This document shows positions 53,741 through 63,093 of a DNA stretch of 64,000 nt, piece after piece. A program made the translations under genes and the position numbers. Source of the DNA: Nothopassalora personata (Eukaryota > Ascomycota > Dothideomycetes > Mycosphaerellales > Mycosphaerellaceae). The stretch lies in contig CM066287.1 of NCBI GenBank assembly GCA_033816765.1, positions 5,518,001 through 5,582,000 on the forward strand. Reading direction: 5' to 3'. A model generated the notes under the pieces. It ran no database searches. It saw only the letters and a list, made by a program, of their open reading frames with translations, and had not been told where the DNA came from. Positions within the stretch are counted from its first letter, which is position 1. Every line of letters starts with the position of its first letter.

Positions 53741-54640
53741 TCAAAAATCTGTCGATGACCGCGGCTTCGGCAGATCTGTCATCTGGATATGCGTCGCTGT
53801 CTGATTACTATCCATCTCCGTCTCAATACCACTCCCAGGAAGCTCAGAGACTTGTCGTGGCTCAGGATGACCCCAGGAGTAGCCAGGCGGAGGAGAATAC
53901 GGCGGTTGTGGTGAGGAGTTCGGATGCGAATGCATAGATGGCGAACTTTGCCAGCTTTCTAAACAAGTGTTAGCTGGCTGCCACTGCAATAAGGTTGAAC
54001 GACTGCAATACTTACGGGGCATATGCTTATAGGAAACGACACCACCTTGCGCAGGCAACTCTGACAATCGTGTCTGTGGAGTCTCGGACACTTCTCCACC
54101 TGCATCTGCCTTTCCTTCGCGCTCAATCCGTCTGCGTCGCCTGTATAGCCACAAGAGGCCAAACCCGAACGCAGCAAGAACAGCAATACCTCCCACAACA
54201 CCTCCCGCTATGGCACCAGTATTGCTGCTCGACGCATGAGGCGTCGATGAAGGCGAAGGTGACGAAGATGCCGTTGAATCGGGAGCCGAATACGTGTCGT
54301 TCAGACTCAGGAAAGGTTCGGCCAGAGTAGGATTGCTCGAGAGAAAGGCCGCCGAAAGACTTCCAGCAGGGCATCCGGTCGTGCCAGTGCAAGGATTTGT
54401 TGCGCAGCATCCCCAAAAGGGCGGTACCGTGAAGCCGCAGGTATAAAACAGTCCAGAGTTGCATTGTTGATCCGGTATCTCGCCATGCTGTTCTGCATCG
54501 AAACTCGTCGAAACCAGATCTCCGGCCGCGCATCCAGTCGCACCGCAAGGGTTGGTTCCACAGCATCCCACGAACCGACTGCCTTCGACGCAAGAGTAAA
54601 AGTCCCCGCCTGAGGGGCAGGACATGTTTGGAGTTGTCAT
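53741..54640 (-). CDS. Cys-rich single-pass membrane protein with duplicated motif
   Basis: Minus strand, exons 54640-54016 and 53958-53741, 280 residues. The ectodomain holds two copies of a Cys motif: FYSCVEGSRFVGCCGTNPCG and FYTCGFTVPPFWGCCATNPC, each followed by a GC-A/P-AG-L turn. A Ser/Pro stalk leads to a membrane helix (TGAIAGGVVGGIAVLAAFGF) ending in RRRRR, then a Pro/Ser/Gly-rich cytosolic tail. No signal peptide precedes MTTPNMSCPSG, so the helix itself would insert the protein; an in-frame ATG 43 codons upstream (54769) is possible. The intron (54015-53959) is 57 nt with GTAAGT, GCTAAC and TTTAG, and its retention keeps the frame open. Family role unknown. Confidence 0.75.
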   Translation of the reverse strand: MTTPNMSCPSGGDFYSCVEGSRFVGCCGTNPCGATGCAAGDLVSTSFDAEQHGEIPDQQCNSGLFYTCGFTVPPFWGCCATNPCTGTTGCPAGSLSAAFLSSNPTLAEPFLSLNDTYSAPDSTASSSPSPSSTPHASSSNTGAIAGGVVGGIAVLAAFGFGLLWLYRRRRRIEREGKADAGGEVSETPQTRLSELPAQGGVVSYKHMPRKYCSRSTLLQWQPANTCLESWQSSPSMHSHPNSSPQPPYSPPPGYSWGHPEPRQVSELPGSGIETEMDSNQTATHIQMTDLPKPRSSTDF

Positions 54641-54769
54641 TTTGATGTCTATCAACAAATGCCAGAGTTGTGGAATATCCTCCAGGAAGATCAAATCGAT
54701 GCGGGTAAGAAGACTACGACACGCCTTTGTCAATATGTCAGCGTACCCGTAACGCAACAGCAGAGCCAC

Positions 54770-55684
54770 GGCGGGATCGCCGTGCGAAGATCCGATGGCC
54801 CTGTACGTGGCCTCCCCAAGACCATGTGGCTATGTCCAAGTACCGGACAGCGCATGGATGTCTTCCTGCACGACCTACAGATGGTTCAGCAACACAATAA
54901 GCGTCGATCAAGGAAGATACGGGGTTGCATGCTTTCACTGTGGACTGTTTTGCTAGGACGATCACGGGTGTAGCCATTTTACTTATCATGAATGATCTCG
55001 GCGCGCAATGGGCATGATGAGCTGTACCTTAGAATGAACCCTTTCCATCTTTCTAATCATCGTGTATCTCGAGTTCACGATAGGGCTCGCTATCGATTTT
55101 GTGGAACCATATGTAGGAGGAGCGTCAGCTGCAGTCACAAAGCCTTGGTACCGTCTGCCGAGAGCGAGCTGAGGACTGAATCGCATTTCGTCATGTAAGA
55201 CTTCGGTTTGTCCTCGCACCGTAGCCTTGGTGATCCTTTCGTATGGTCAACATCCAAACTCAGGCAATGAACCGACAATTTTCAGAAGTCTGAATCCCGA
55301 GCTTTCGATGGCAGGCCACGCAGCTGCAGGATGCCGGCTGATAGGCGCATTTCAGCCCAGCGCCACAAGTGAAGTGATTCGAATCGTAGCTTACACCACT
55401 AGCACGACACCCACTTCCTAAAGAGGTGTAAATCCGACTGTGTGCAGGTCATCAGCGTGGCAAAGAACCTGAAGTTCGGTGTGAGATGACCACACACCCC
55501 TGCCCGTTTCGAAATTTAGAAACGCCCGAGCCGATGGTGACACCCTCTGTACAGTTTACGACGCCCGCAACTTTCCAGAGCCTCCCAAATGCTATGCTGC
55601 CCTCGAATGCCTCTATACGACGTCTTGATGTCTCCCTGATAGCTTTGCAACGCCGAGACTTGAACGACCCACCCTGCCATCCGT
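54770..55684. other. Intergenic region
   Basis: About 900 bp between the Cys-rich membrane protein and the phosphodiesterase gene. Short overlapping frames only; no supported gene. Confidence 0.5.
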
Positions 55685-56794
55685 CTATGTATCCTTATTT
55701 CCTGGCACCTTCTGTATTAAAGGTATGTTCGCATCCAGCCTAAAACGCCTTCGAATCAACCAGAACATAGTCGTAACCATAATATAGATGAACGCTATGT
55801 CAAGGAGCGATCGGAAGCTAACGGGTATGACCGGTTCTTCTCGGTAATCATCATGTCGCTCTCGTGTAGCCACAAAGAGACTGGGATCATCGGTAATAAC
55901 GCCATCGATCTTGCGGCGGATACACCACTCCATCCTGTCGGCATCATTGACTGTCCAGGCAAGGAGCAGTCGACTCTCCTCGTGCCGGTCCCGCATGAAG
56001 CTCTTTCCTCCCGGCGCGAGAAGCATCGGACACAAGATGTTGAAGCCTACGTTAGGCACATCAAAGAAGTGCCGAGCGTATGATGGTTTGACGCCGATGT
56101 GCATCACTGGGAAACCTGGGAGATACTTCTCAGCCAGGCTAAGGTACTTTGCAGCCCAGATACCAAGGACCAAGCGCTCAGCCCATGGCTTGCCGCTCGC
56201 CTTCACCTCTGCGATGGTGGATCCAATAAGACGCATCACGGCTTCGGAATTATTGTCTAGCTTGATATCCAGCAGCAGCCAGATCTCTTCCATTCCTGGC
56301 TGAGTCAGATGTTCCAGTAAGTCCCTGAGCCGTGGCATGGGCACGTGAGGTTTGGCCAGCGTTCGCAGGTCCTTGATCTGGTCCCATGTACAGTCGACGA
56401 CCCTTTCTTTCTGTCCGAAGCATCGTTTCAGGGTCTGGTCATGACACAACACCACGACATCGTCTTTGGTCAGATGTACGTCAGTCTCAATGGCATGAGC
56501 TCCAGCCTTGATTGCCTCATCAAAAGCCAGCAGGGTGTTCTCCGGGAATCGTGCCTTGTAGCCTCTGTGGGCGATGCACTGCGGCATCTGCCTTTTCTGA
56601 TCATCTCTGACGGCCTTTGCGAATCCTGGTATGGGAAAGACTGTGTCCTTTGAAATGGTCACTGGCGAATCGAGCTGTTCAACACCAGGCTGAACCAGCA
56701 CAGGTGGTATCACCTTTGGTCGCGCGAGTGCTGGCGATGGCTCACCGGTTCCGGCGTTCACGTTGCCCGTTCCGAATAGCCGCCTGCGGGACAT
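55685..56794 (-). CDS. PGC1: Glycerophosphodiester phosphodiesterase family protein, Pgc1-like
   Basis: Single exon; from the ATG at 56794 the product is 369 residues (the frame is open upstream to an ATG at 56905, but MSRRRLFGTG is the likelier start). The GDPD TIM barrel shows IAHRGYKARFPENTLLAFDE, with catalytic His-Arg near residue 76, then AIETDVHLTKDDVVVLCHD with the metal-binding Glu and Asp. Later come LLLDIKLDN and AWTVNDADRMEW. A C-terminal hydrophobic segment (LLDIAFIYIMVTTMFWLI) with basic flank anchors it to a membrane. This plan matches yeast Pgc1, a phospholipase C that degrades phosphatidylglycerol on lipid droplets and mitochondria. Substrate by homology only. Confidence 0.85.
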   Translation of the reverse strand: MSRRRLFGTGNVNAGTGEPSPALARPKVIPPVLVQPGVEQLDSPVTISKDTVFPIPGFAKAVRDDQKRQMPQCIAHRGYKARFPENTLLAFDEAIKAGAHAIETDVHLTKDDVVVLCHDQTLKRCFGQKERVVDCTWDQIKDLRTLAKPHVPMPRLRDLLEHLTQPGMEEIWLLLDIKLDNNSEAVMRLIGSTIAEVKASGKPWAERLVLGIWAAKYLSLAEKYLPGFPVMHIGVKPSYARHFFDVPNVGFNILCPMLLAPGGKSFMRDRHEESRLLLAWTVNDADRMEWCIRRKIDGVITDDPSLFVATRERHDDYREEPVIPVSFRSLLDIAFIYIMVTTMFWLIRRRFRLDANIPLIQKVPGNKDT

Positions 56795-56905
56795 GGTTGT
56801 GTGGTAGTAGTAGAGCCGTTCAGTCCCGCGGACGGAGCAGCGTGTGAGAGTGTGAAAAGGGAACTGCGGTTCGAAGATAGTACTTACGTCGGCCACACCT
56901 CCCAT

Positions 56906-57641
56906 TGGCCATTAAAGAGCTGCAGTTCTTGTTGATCGATACGATGATGAACGAGGGCGCCGGCGAACGGCATCGGAGGCCAGAGTTCCGCGCAGCCGGC
57001 TGTGCCATGCGAACGAGATTCAACGAATCAGATGTCGCAGCTGGATATGCTTGAAGGCAAGCGTGTTGCTGTTTAGCGCCTCGTTGAAGCAAGCTTTCGG
57101 GAGACATGTTACGCAAGATCCCGTTGGCCCACACTTCGAACTTTGGTTAGCCGCGCCACGTGAAGTAGCAACTCTATCACCCGCCACATCTCTTCCATCA
57201 ACATAAGATCGGCACGACAACCGAGTCTCCGCCACTGATCGTACCAGCAGTAGAAAGCACCCACGTCCACGTTAATTGACCAGCTTGCACATCTCCGAGC
57301 TGTACACAAGACGTCTGAGCCACCACCACATCTTCACCATGACGCTTGTCGAGGAGTGTCAGTCGACAAATTGTGTATATCGGTAGCCACCAGGAGAGCC
57401 GCCGCTGGCATGTGGTCTTGCTTTGGTTGGCCGCTGTGTCCAGTCTCAGGTAATGAATGGATGGGAGATTTTCACCGAGAAAGCCTCACGGCAGATAGCC
57501 ATGTACGACAACTACAAGTGACTACGGTCCTGCATCAGCCTCGCGTGGTAAGCAAAGGGTATCGCGCATCTTCGCCCTGACCAGCATGACACAGTATCAA
57601 CACACCCCAACATCAACGTCCCCTTCCAACAGCTAACTCAA
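56906..57641. other. Intergenic region
   Basis: About 740 bp between the phosphodiesterase start and the stop of the large coiled-coil gene (both on the minus strand). It should contain the phosphodiesterase promoter. No gene or repeat supported. Confidence 0.5.
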
Positions 57642-60600
57642 TCATTGCGCCCTTAACGCCTCCCTCCTCAACGCACTCTCCGCCATCCTCCGACTCCACC
57701 GTTTCTGCTCCTCAATAAAATCAGCATTAATCTCCAAAAGCTGCTCCGTTTGCACCCTCAAGCTCTCCAACGTGCCTTCCAGTGTAATCTTTGCCGGCTC
57801 ATTACCATCAAGGCTTTTGATACTCTGCGGGCCGTTCGCAGCACGGCTCTGGCCGTCGACAGTGGCGTCTCGAGAGCGGTCCTGATGCTCGTTGTCGGGG
57901 TCGTCGTCGGAGACTGATGGCGATTCTGCCTCGTGCTCCACCACCACTGCGTCCGGCGGTGTGGAGACGGTGACGATGCCGTCTGCTGATGTTGTGACGG
58001 TTACCGTGTTGTTGTCGTTCTTTGCGAGTGCGTCGTGGTCTTCTTCGCTGTAGGCTCGAGGTGTCCCGTCCCCGTTGATGAAAAGGTGGGAAAGGCTTCG
58101 GGATGGTGTCTCGAAGCACTCTAAAGGCTGGAGCACGGTACTCTGCGGCTGAGATTGAGCCTGAGCTTGCGCTTGCGCTTGCGCTTGAGCATTTCGCATT
58201 TGCATGAGTTGCTGTTGGAAAGCGATAAGAGCTTCTTCGGCCATTGCCTTTTCATTCTTCACAGCTGACAGATTCGAGGCAAGCTCAACGACATGGCTAT
58301 CCTTCACCTTTGTCTCTTGCCTCGAAGCAATGAGGGCGTTCTGCAGTAGCCTTAGCTCTGCTTGCACTCTCATGAGCTGTTCTTCAGCTATAGCCTTCTC
58401 GCCCTTGGCAGCTGCCAGAGATGAAGCCAGTTCTGCGACATGCTCTTTCTCGACCCCAGATGAGGCGTCGAGGCCACTTTGTAGCTGCTGTAGTTCATTG
58501 CTCGCGCGAAACAGCGCTTCTTCGGCGGCATGTCGACGGTGTTCATGTTCCTTCATCTGGTACAAGGCATTCTGCAGCTCGTGTTGCGTCGCCTCATGCT
58601 TCTGCGCTTCCTCTTCCAGCTCGCGGTTATGCTGAATGTTCAGCTCGTTCAGCTGCCTTGAGATATTCGTTTCACGCGCATCGAGCTCTCTGGAGGACGT
58701 GCTCATGTTATTCTGCATGCGATTGAGCTCCTCCTCCAGACCTCTTTTCTCAGCGGCAAGATAGGCGATCGTGTCGTCCTTATCTTGCGCATCTTCTCGG
58801 AACAGTCGTTCAATATTCTGGACACGTTCAAGCTCTTCCCGTGCGCGGGACAATGCTTCTTCTGCGTGGTTGCTCTGTTCTTCAAGCGCGGCGATGCGCC
58901 CATTCTTCTGTTTTTGGGCTTCCTCGAACATCGGCAGAGCGTCCTGCAGGCCTTTAAGCTCGTACTGGGCATGGTTCAACGATTCCTCGATCTCTTCCTT
59001 CTCACTCTCGAGATGCGCGATGCGGCCTTCCCTCTCTCGAGCTTGCTGTTCAAACGCATCTCTGTCCTCGCGCAGAGAGCCTTCGTGCTCTTGCAGGCTC
59101 GAGAGCTTTGACTTGAGCTCTTCGATCTCAGCGTCTTGTTCAGTCAAGCGAGTCTGGAGCGCATCATGGGCTTGTTGAAGCGCCGTCATGCCGTCAGACG
59201 CGCTGTTGTCTGCAATCTCTTTGGCGGATCTGGCGCCTTCAAGCTCCTCTTGAGCTGCTGCGAGTGAAGTAATAGCTTCTGCGTGGGCGGACTTTTCCTT
59301 CTGCACCGCTAGCGTCACTTCTTCCACCTGTGTCCGCAGAGCTTCCAGATCCTCGTTCATGCGTTCCATTCCAAACTTGAGTTTCGCATCCGCCTCGGTC
59401 GCTGCGGCGGTCGAAGCATCACGTTCTTCGGCAAGCAGCTGTTGAAGCTTCGCTATTTCTTCATTGAGCTCGTCCTCGGAAGTCGTCCAGCCTGCCTTCT
59501 CCGTATCGAAGGCCTCAGCTTTCTCTTGCAACTCTTTCAGCAAGGCAGAATTGTCGTCTTTCAATGTCTTGGCTTGCTTGGCCTCTTCGCGCGACTGGTC
59601 GAGCTCAGCTTGCAGTGCTCGAAGCAGTTCAGCTGCCTTGCTTGCATCACTACTAGAAGCTTTGAGCGCAATGGCTTCCTCCCGAGATGAATCAAGCTCC
59701 TGCTGCAAGGCTTTCTTCGCTTCTTCAGCTGCGACAGCTGAAGCTTGAGACTCTTCCAGAGCTCGCTTTGCCTGGTCGACCTCCTCTTGTAGAGCTTTGG
59801 ACGACACTGCAGCCTCCTCTGCCTTGAGTTGAGATTGCTCCAGCTCCATGAGCACGGCCTGAAGTCGCTCCTGCGTTTGCGAAGACGCAAGTTTTGACTC
59901 ATTAGCGGTGGCCAACGAGCTCGTCAGCGCCTCAATCTCTTCTCGAGAACGTGAAATATCCTCGCGCAACGAGCGACTTGACTTCTCGGACTCTTCAGCA
60001 GAGATTTTGAACGTCTGCAGCTCAGTCTGTGCTTTCTCGAGCTGCTCTTGAAGCTGCGTATTACGCGTGTCATCTGCCTTGAGTCCTTCAAGTTCGCGCT
60101 GAGCTTTTCGAAGTTCACTTTGTGTTCGCTCCCCAATGTCTAAGGCGTCCGCCGCCGAGGCTTGGGCTTCCTCGAGCTGATCCTTGAGCCGTGAAATCTC
60201 TGCATTGGATGCGGTCTTGCTTTCCAGTTCGGTGGCTGCCGAGAACTCCAGCTCCGCAATGACCCTTCTTGCTTGATCGAGCTGTGCCTGGAGTTCCTCC
60301 TTCTCCTTGGTAGCCTTAGAGATTGCCTCTTCAGCGCCGGTGTGAACCTGCTCTTTGAGTCGTTCAATCTGCCTATCGGAATCTGCAATCTTCTCAACGC
60401 TCGCAGCCGCAGACTTCTTGAGCTCCTCAACCTCCTTTCGCGATTGCTCGAGCAACGCAAACTCCTCGTTCGCGTGGGACTTTGCTTGTTCGGCATATTT
60501 TTGCAGCTGCTCTTTTAGTTCCGCAGTCTCAGCCTTCAAAGCTGCATTCTCCTCGATTTTGGCATCTCTAGAATTTTTGAGCTCCTCCAAGACTTCACGC

Positions 60601-62543
60601 AACTCCCCAAGCTTCGTCTCCAACTCTGTTCTCAACACATTCGAGGCTGATGTTTCCGTATCCAGAGCTCGCTCGAGTTCAGCAATCTTTGTCTGCATGG
60701 CGCTGCTGGAAACGTGCGTGGTGGATGCCGATTCGGTAAGTGCGTTGATCTCTTTTTGGGCTTGATCGAGCTTCTCTTGGGCTACCTGCTTTTCTTCGAA
60801 CGCGGAAGTCGAAGTTCCTTTCAAATCCGCAAGCTCTCGCCTGAGCTCAGTAACTTCAGTCTGCAACGCGTCGGTGGTCTCATCGTAAGCTACCGTTTTC
60901 CGGTTCAGCTCGCTGGCATCCTTCTCCGTCTGCTCAAGTTGTCTTTGCAGCGTCTCTTTCTCATTTTCTGAGACCTTGGCGGCGGCCTTTGCTTCCTTGA
61001 TTTCCTGCCTCAGCTGCTCGATCTCAGCTTGAGTTTTAGTGCTGGCTTCTTCCCGACCTATTGCGTTCTGCCTGAGCTCGTCTGTGTCTCTCTGAGTTTG
61101 CTCAAGCTGCCGCTGAAGAGCCTCTTTCTCGTCTTCCACGGTCTCTCTGGCCGCCCGTGCTTCCTTCAGCTCTTGCTGGACCTGATCCAATCTCGTCTGC
61201 AGCTCGCTCGAGTCCCCAGCCTCCCTGTCACTGGTCGCGGCAGTGTTCGTCAGGTCATCGATCTGCCTCTGCTTCGCTTCTAGCTCTTCATTCAAGGTTT
61301 TTGCAGTCAACTTTTGCTCGTCCACCTGCTGCTCAAAGTCATCTCTCGCAGTATTCAGCACGGCCATCTCCTCTTGAAAGTGGTCCATCTCGTCCTGCAT
61401 CCTCTTCAACGAAGCTTCAGCATCCTTCTTCGCCCTGGCCGCCTCCTCAAGCTCTTTCTGCGATTTGTCGCGTGCTTCCTTCAGTTCGTCCTCCACGATG
61501 CGCAGACGAGTCGCCAGATCCTTGTCGTCCGTCTTCGCTTCGCTCAGCTGCTGATTCTGCCTTTCCAACCTAGCTATCTGTCCCTGCAGATCCCTGATCT
61601 CAGCAGCCATGGTCTCGCGGGCAATGCTCTCGCGGAGGAGATTCTGCATGACCTCCATCTCCCGCGCATTCTGCTCACGCTCAGCAGCTGTTTTGCCCGG
61701 AACCGTCAGAGGCTGTGCAACGCTTATCGACTGCGCCCTATTGTGTTCACCACGACGAACAATCGGCCTTGGGCGTTTCTCGTTCTCTGCATCTGAAGAG
61801 GCCTGCGGCTTCAGCATCGGTGTTGAGCGGATCTCTATCTTCCTGGGCGATCGCGGAGACGAGCTCTCGCTGATCTCAGCGGCGGGTAGCAAGCGAGGTG
61901 CTCCCACCACAACATCATCCTCTGGGATCGTGTCCCGCGACAACGGCCGCACCGAGCTCGTGGTGCTGAGGGCAGGTGACATGACCCCAGGCGAGGTGAT
62001 GCTGGTGGTGTTGACGCCATTGCCAGCGGGAGTCACAGGAGCCGGGACAGGTTTCGTGGTCGTAGTGGTAGATACGGTGGGTCGAGGGCGGGCTGCTGTG
62101 GTGCCAGATGTGCTTGGGCGGGCCGTCACACTAGACAGACGTTTCGATGCAGCTCCTGCCGTACTGGAGATGGTTCCTGGGCCTCCTAGTGTTGTCCTCC
62201 GACCCTTCTCTGCTGCAGTGTCCAGCTTCGGTGGTCGGGTAGTCGAAGCTGTCGTCGGCGTCTGTGTGCGATTTCTCGTGCTGGTCGTCGACCGGGTCTC
62301 GCTGGTGGTGGACTTGGTGTCGTCGCCATCTTTCGTTGCTCGGCGCAAGGTGGTCGAGGTCGGCCTTGCCGCCGCTGAGGGGAGTCTGGCAGTGGAAGTC
62401 GTTGGCTTGCTTGCGCTTGCGCCGCTCAACCGCCCAGAAGCAGTCGTCGGCTTCTTCTTATCCTCCTCGGTGGCTTTCGCCTTTGCACCTACAGTGCTTG
62501 TTCTCCTGTCCATCATGAGCGCCTGACTGGCTTCCAATCGCAA
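57642..62543 (-). CDS. Giant coiled-coil protein, 1,633 residues
   Basis: Single exon of 1,633 codons. Residues 1 to about 290 are basic and rich in Ser, Thr, Pro and Ala (for example TSTARLPSAAARPTSTTLRR), like microtubule-binding or disordered anchor regions. From about 295 to 1,480 nearly every residue fits heptad coiled coil (EIRDLQGQIARLERQNQQLS onward), with many near-repeats of the type LQxELDQSRxEAxxLK. A QAQAQAQAQ run marks its end (about 58150-58200). The last 130 residues are acidic and end with another short helix. Start could also be Met10 or Met11 (MMDRRTSTVG). Likely a cytoskeletal, spindle-pole or organelle-tethering scaffold; no specific family recognised. Confidence 0.8.
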   Translation of the reverse strand: MRLEASQALMMDRRTSTVGAKAKATEEDKKKPTTASGRLSGASASKPTTSTARLPSAAARPTSTTLRRATKDGDDTKSTTSETRSTTSTRNRTQTPTTASTTRPPKLDTAAEKGRRTTLGGPGTISSTAGAASKRLSSVTARPSTSGTTAARPRPTVSTTTTTKPVPAPVTPAGNGVNTTSITSPGVMSPALSTTSSVRPLSRDTIPEDDVVVGAPRLLPAAEISESSSPRSPRKIEIRSTPMLKPQASSDAENEKRPRPIVRRGEHNRAQSISVAQPLTVPGKTAAEREQNAREMEVMQNLLRESIARETMAAEIRDLQGQIARLERQNQQLSEAKTDDKDLATRLRIVEDELKEARDKSQKELEEAARAKKDAEASLKRMQDEMDHFQEEMAVLNTARDDFEQQVDEQKLTAKTLNEELEAKQRQIDDLTNTAATSDREAGDSSELQTRLDQVQQELKEARAARETVEDEKEALQRQLEQTQRDTDELRQNAIGREEASTKTQAEIEQLRQEIKEAKAAAKVSENEKETLQRQLEQTEKDASELNRKTVAYDETTDALQTEVTELRRELADLKGTSTSAFEEKQVAQEKLDQAQKEINALTESASTTHVSSSAMQTKIAELERALDTETSASNVLRTELETKLGELREVLEELKNSRDAKIEENAALKAETAELKEQLQKYAEQAKSHANEEFALLEQSRKEVEELKKSAAASVEKIADSDRQIERLKEQVHTGAEEAISKATKEKEELQAQLDQARRVIAELEFSAATELESKTASNAEISRLKDQLEEAQASAADALDIGERTQSELRKAQRELEGLKADDTRNTQLQEQLEKAQTELQTFKISAEESEKSSRSLREDISRSREEIEALTSSLATANESKLASSQTQERLQAVLMELEQSQLKAEEAAVSSKALQEEVDQAKRALEESQASAVAAEEAKKALQQELDSSREEAIALKASSSDASKAAELLRALQAELDQSREEAKQAKTLKDDNSALLKELQEKAEAFDTEKAGWTTSEDELNEEIAKLQQLLAEERDASTAAATEADAKLKFGMERMNEDLEALRTQVEEVTLAVQKEKSAHAEAITSLAAAQEELEGARSAKEIADNSASDGMTALQQAHDALQTRLTEQDAEIEELKSKLSSLQEHEGSLREDRDAFEQQAREREGRIAHLESEKEEIEESLNHAQYELKGLQDALPMFEEAQKQKNGRIAALEEQSNHAEEALSRAREELERVQNIERLFREDAQDKDDTIAYLAAEKRGLEEELNRMQNNMSTSSRELDARETNISRQLNELNIQHNRELEEEAQKHEATQHELQNALYQMKEHEHRRHAAEEALFRASNELQQLQSGLDASSGVEKEHVAELASSLAAAKGEKAIAEEQLMRVQAELRLLQNALIASRQETKVKDSHVVELASNLSAVKNEKAMAEEALIAFQQQLMQMRNAQAQAQAQAQAQSQPQSTVLQPLECFETPSRSLSHLFINGDGTPRAYSEEDHDALAKNDNNTVTVTTSADGIVTVSTPPDAVVVEHEAESPSVSDDDPDNEHQDRSRDATVDGQSRAANGPQSIKSLDGNEPAKITLEGTLESLRVQTEQLLEINADFIEEQKRWSRRMAESALRREALRAQ

Positions 62544-63093
62544 CTACTGTTTCAATCTAGCTCTTGCCAGACGCATCCTTTTGCTGACGCTATGAAGAGG
62601 ACATTCCTACTGTATCAGTCTGCTCAGCGCCTACGCTTTCAAGATGTGCGAAAGTGTGTGTGCATAGGGGACAGCAGTAGACGTGAATCTCAAAACTGGG
62701 CACGCGAAAATGACGCCAGCGTGCAGCCTCCCACGACCCCAATGCATTACTTGACCACGCTTTGGCGCATGTCTTCGGTAGTATGACACGATCTGGAGCA
62801 TGAGCTGCTGCTGGGCTACGAAAATGTAGGTATACGGTACGTGGTAAACGTAGGTATACGGTACGTGGTATGCCAAGAAGAAGGCACAAGTCTCATCCTT
62901 TCGACATCTTCGTCGCGAGTCCAATACTTCTACCCGCGGAGCTGGATCCGCGTGTCCTCAAGGGTGCTGCCGCAGTGTCACGAGAATGACCAGGGCACCT
63001 TTACACGTACTTCTTTCTTACAACAACAACAACAACAACGTTGCAGCATCTCATAAGCGGCTTGCGACATGATACATCCGTTCGGGATGCGTG
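62544..63093. promoter_or_regulatory. Divergent intergenic region, coiled-coil gene / TAPT1
   Basis: 550 bp between the two start codons. It contains a 24-bp tandem duplication (62826-62873) and a CAA microsatellite (63021-63039) close to the TAPT1 start, possibly in its 5' leader. Confidence 0.45.
62826..62870. repeat. 24-bp tandem duplication
   Basis: The unit GTAGGTATACGGTACGTGGTA begins at 62826 and again at 62850, with AAC between the copies. Perfect over 21 bases. Confidence 0.85.

Noticed and set aside
61609..62526. 305-codon plus-strand frame opposite the coiled-coil gene
   Set aside because: It is antisense to the low-complexity N-terminus of the 1,633-residue protein, where stop codons are rare by composition.
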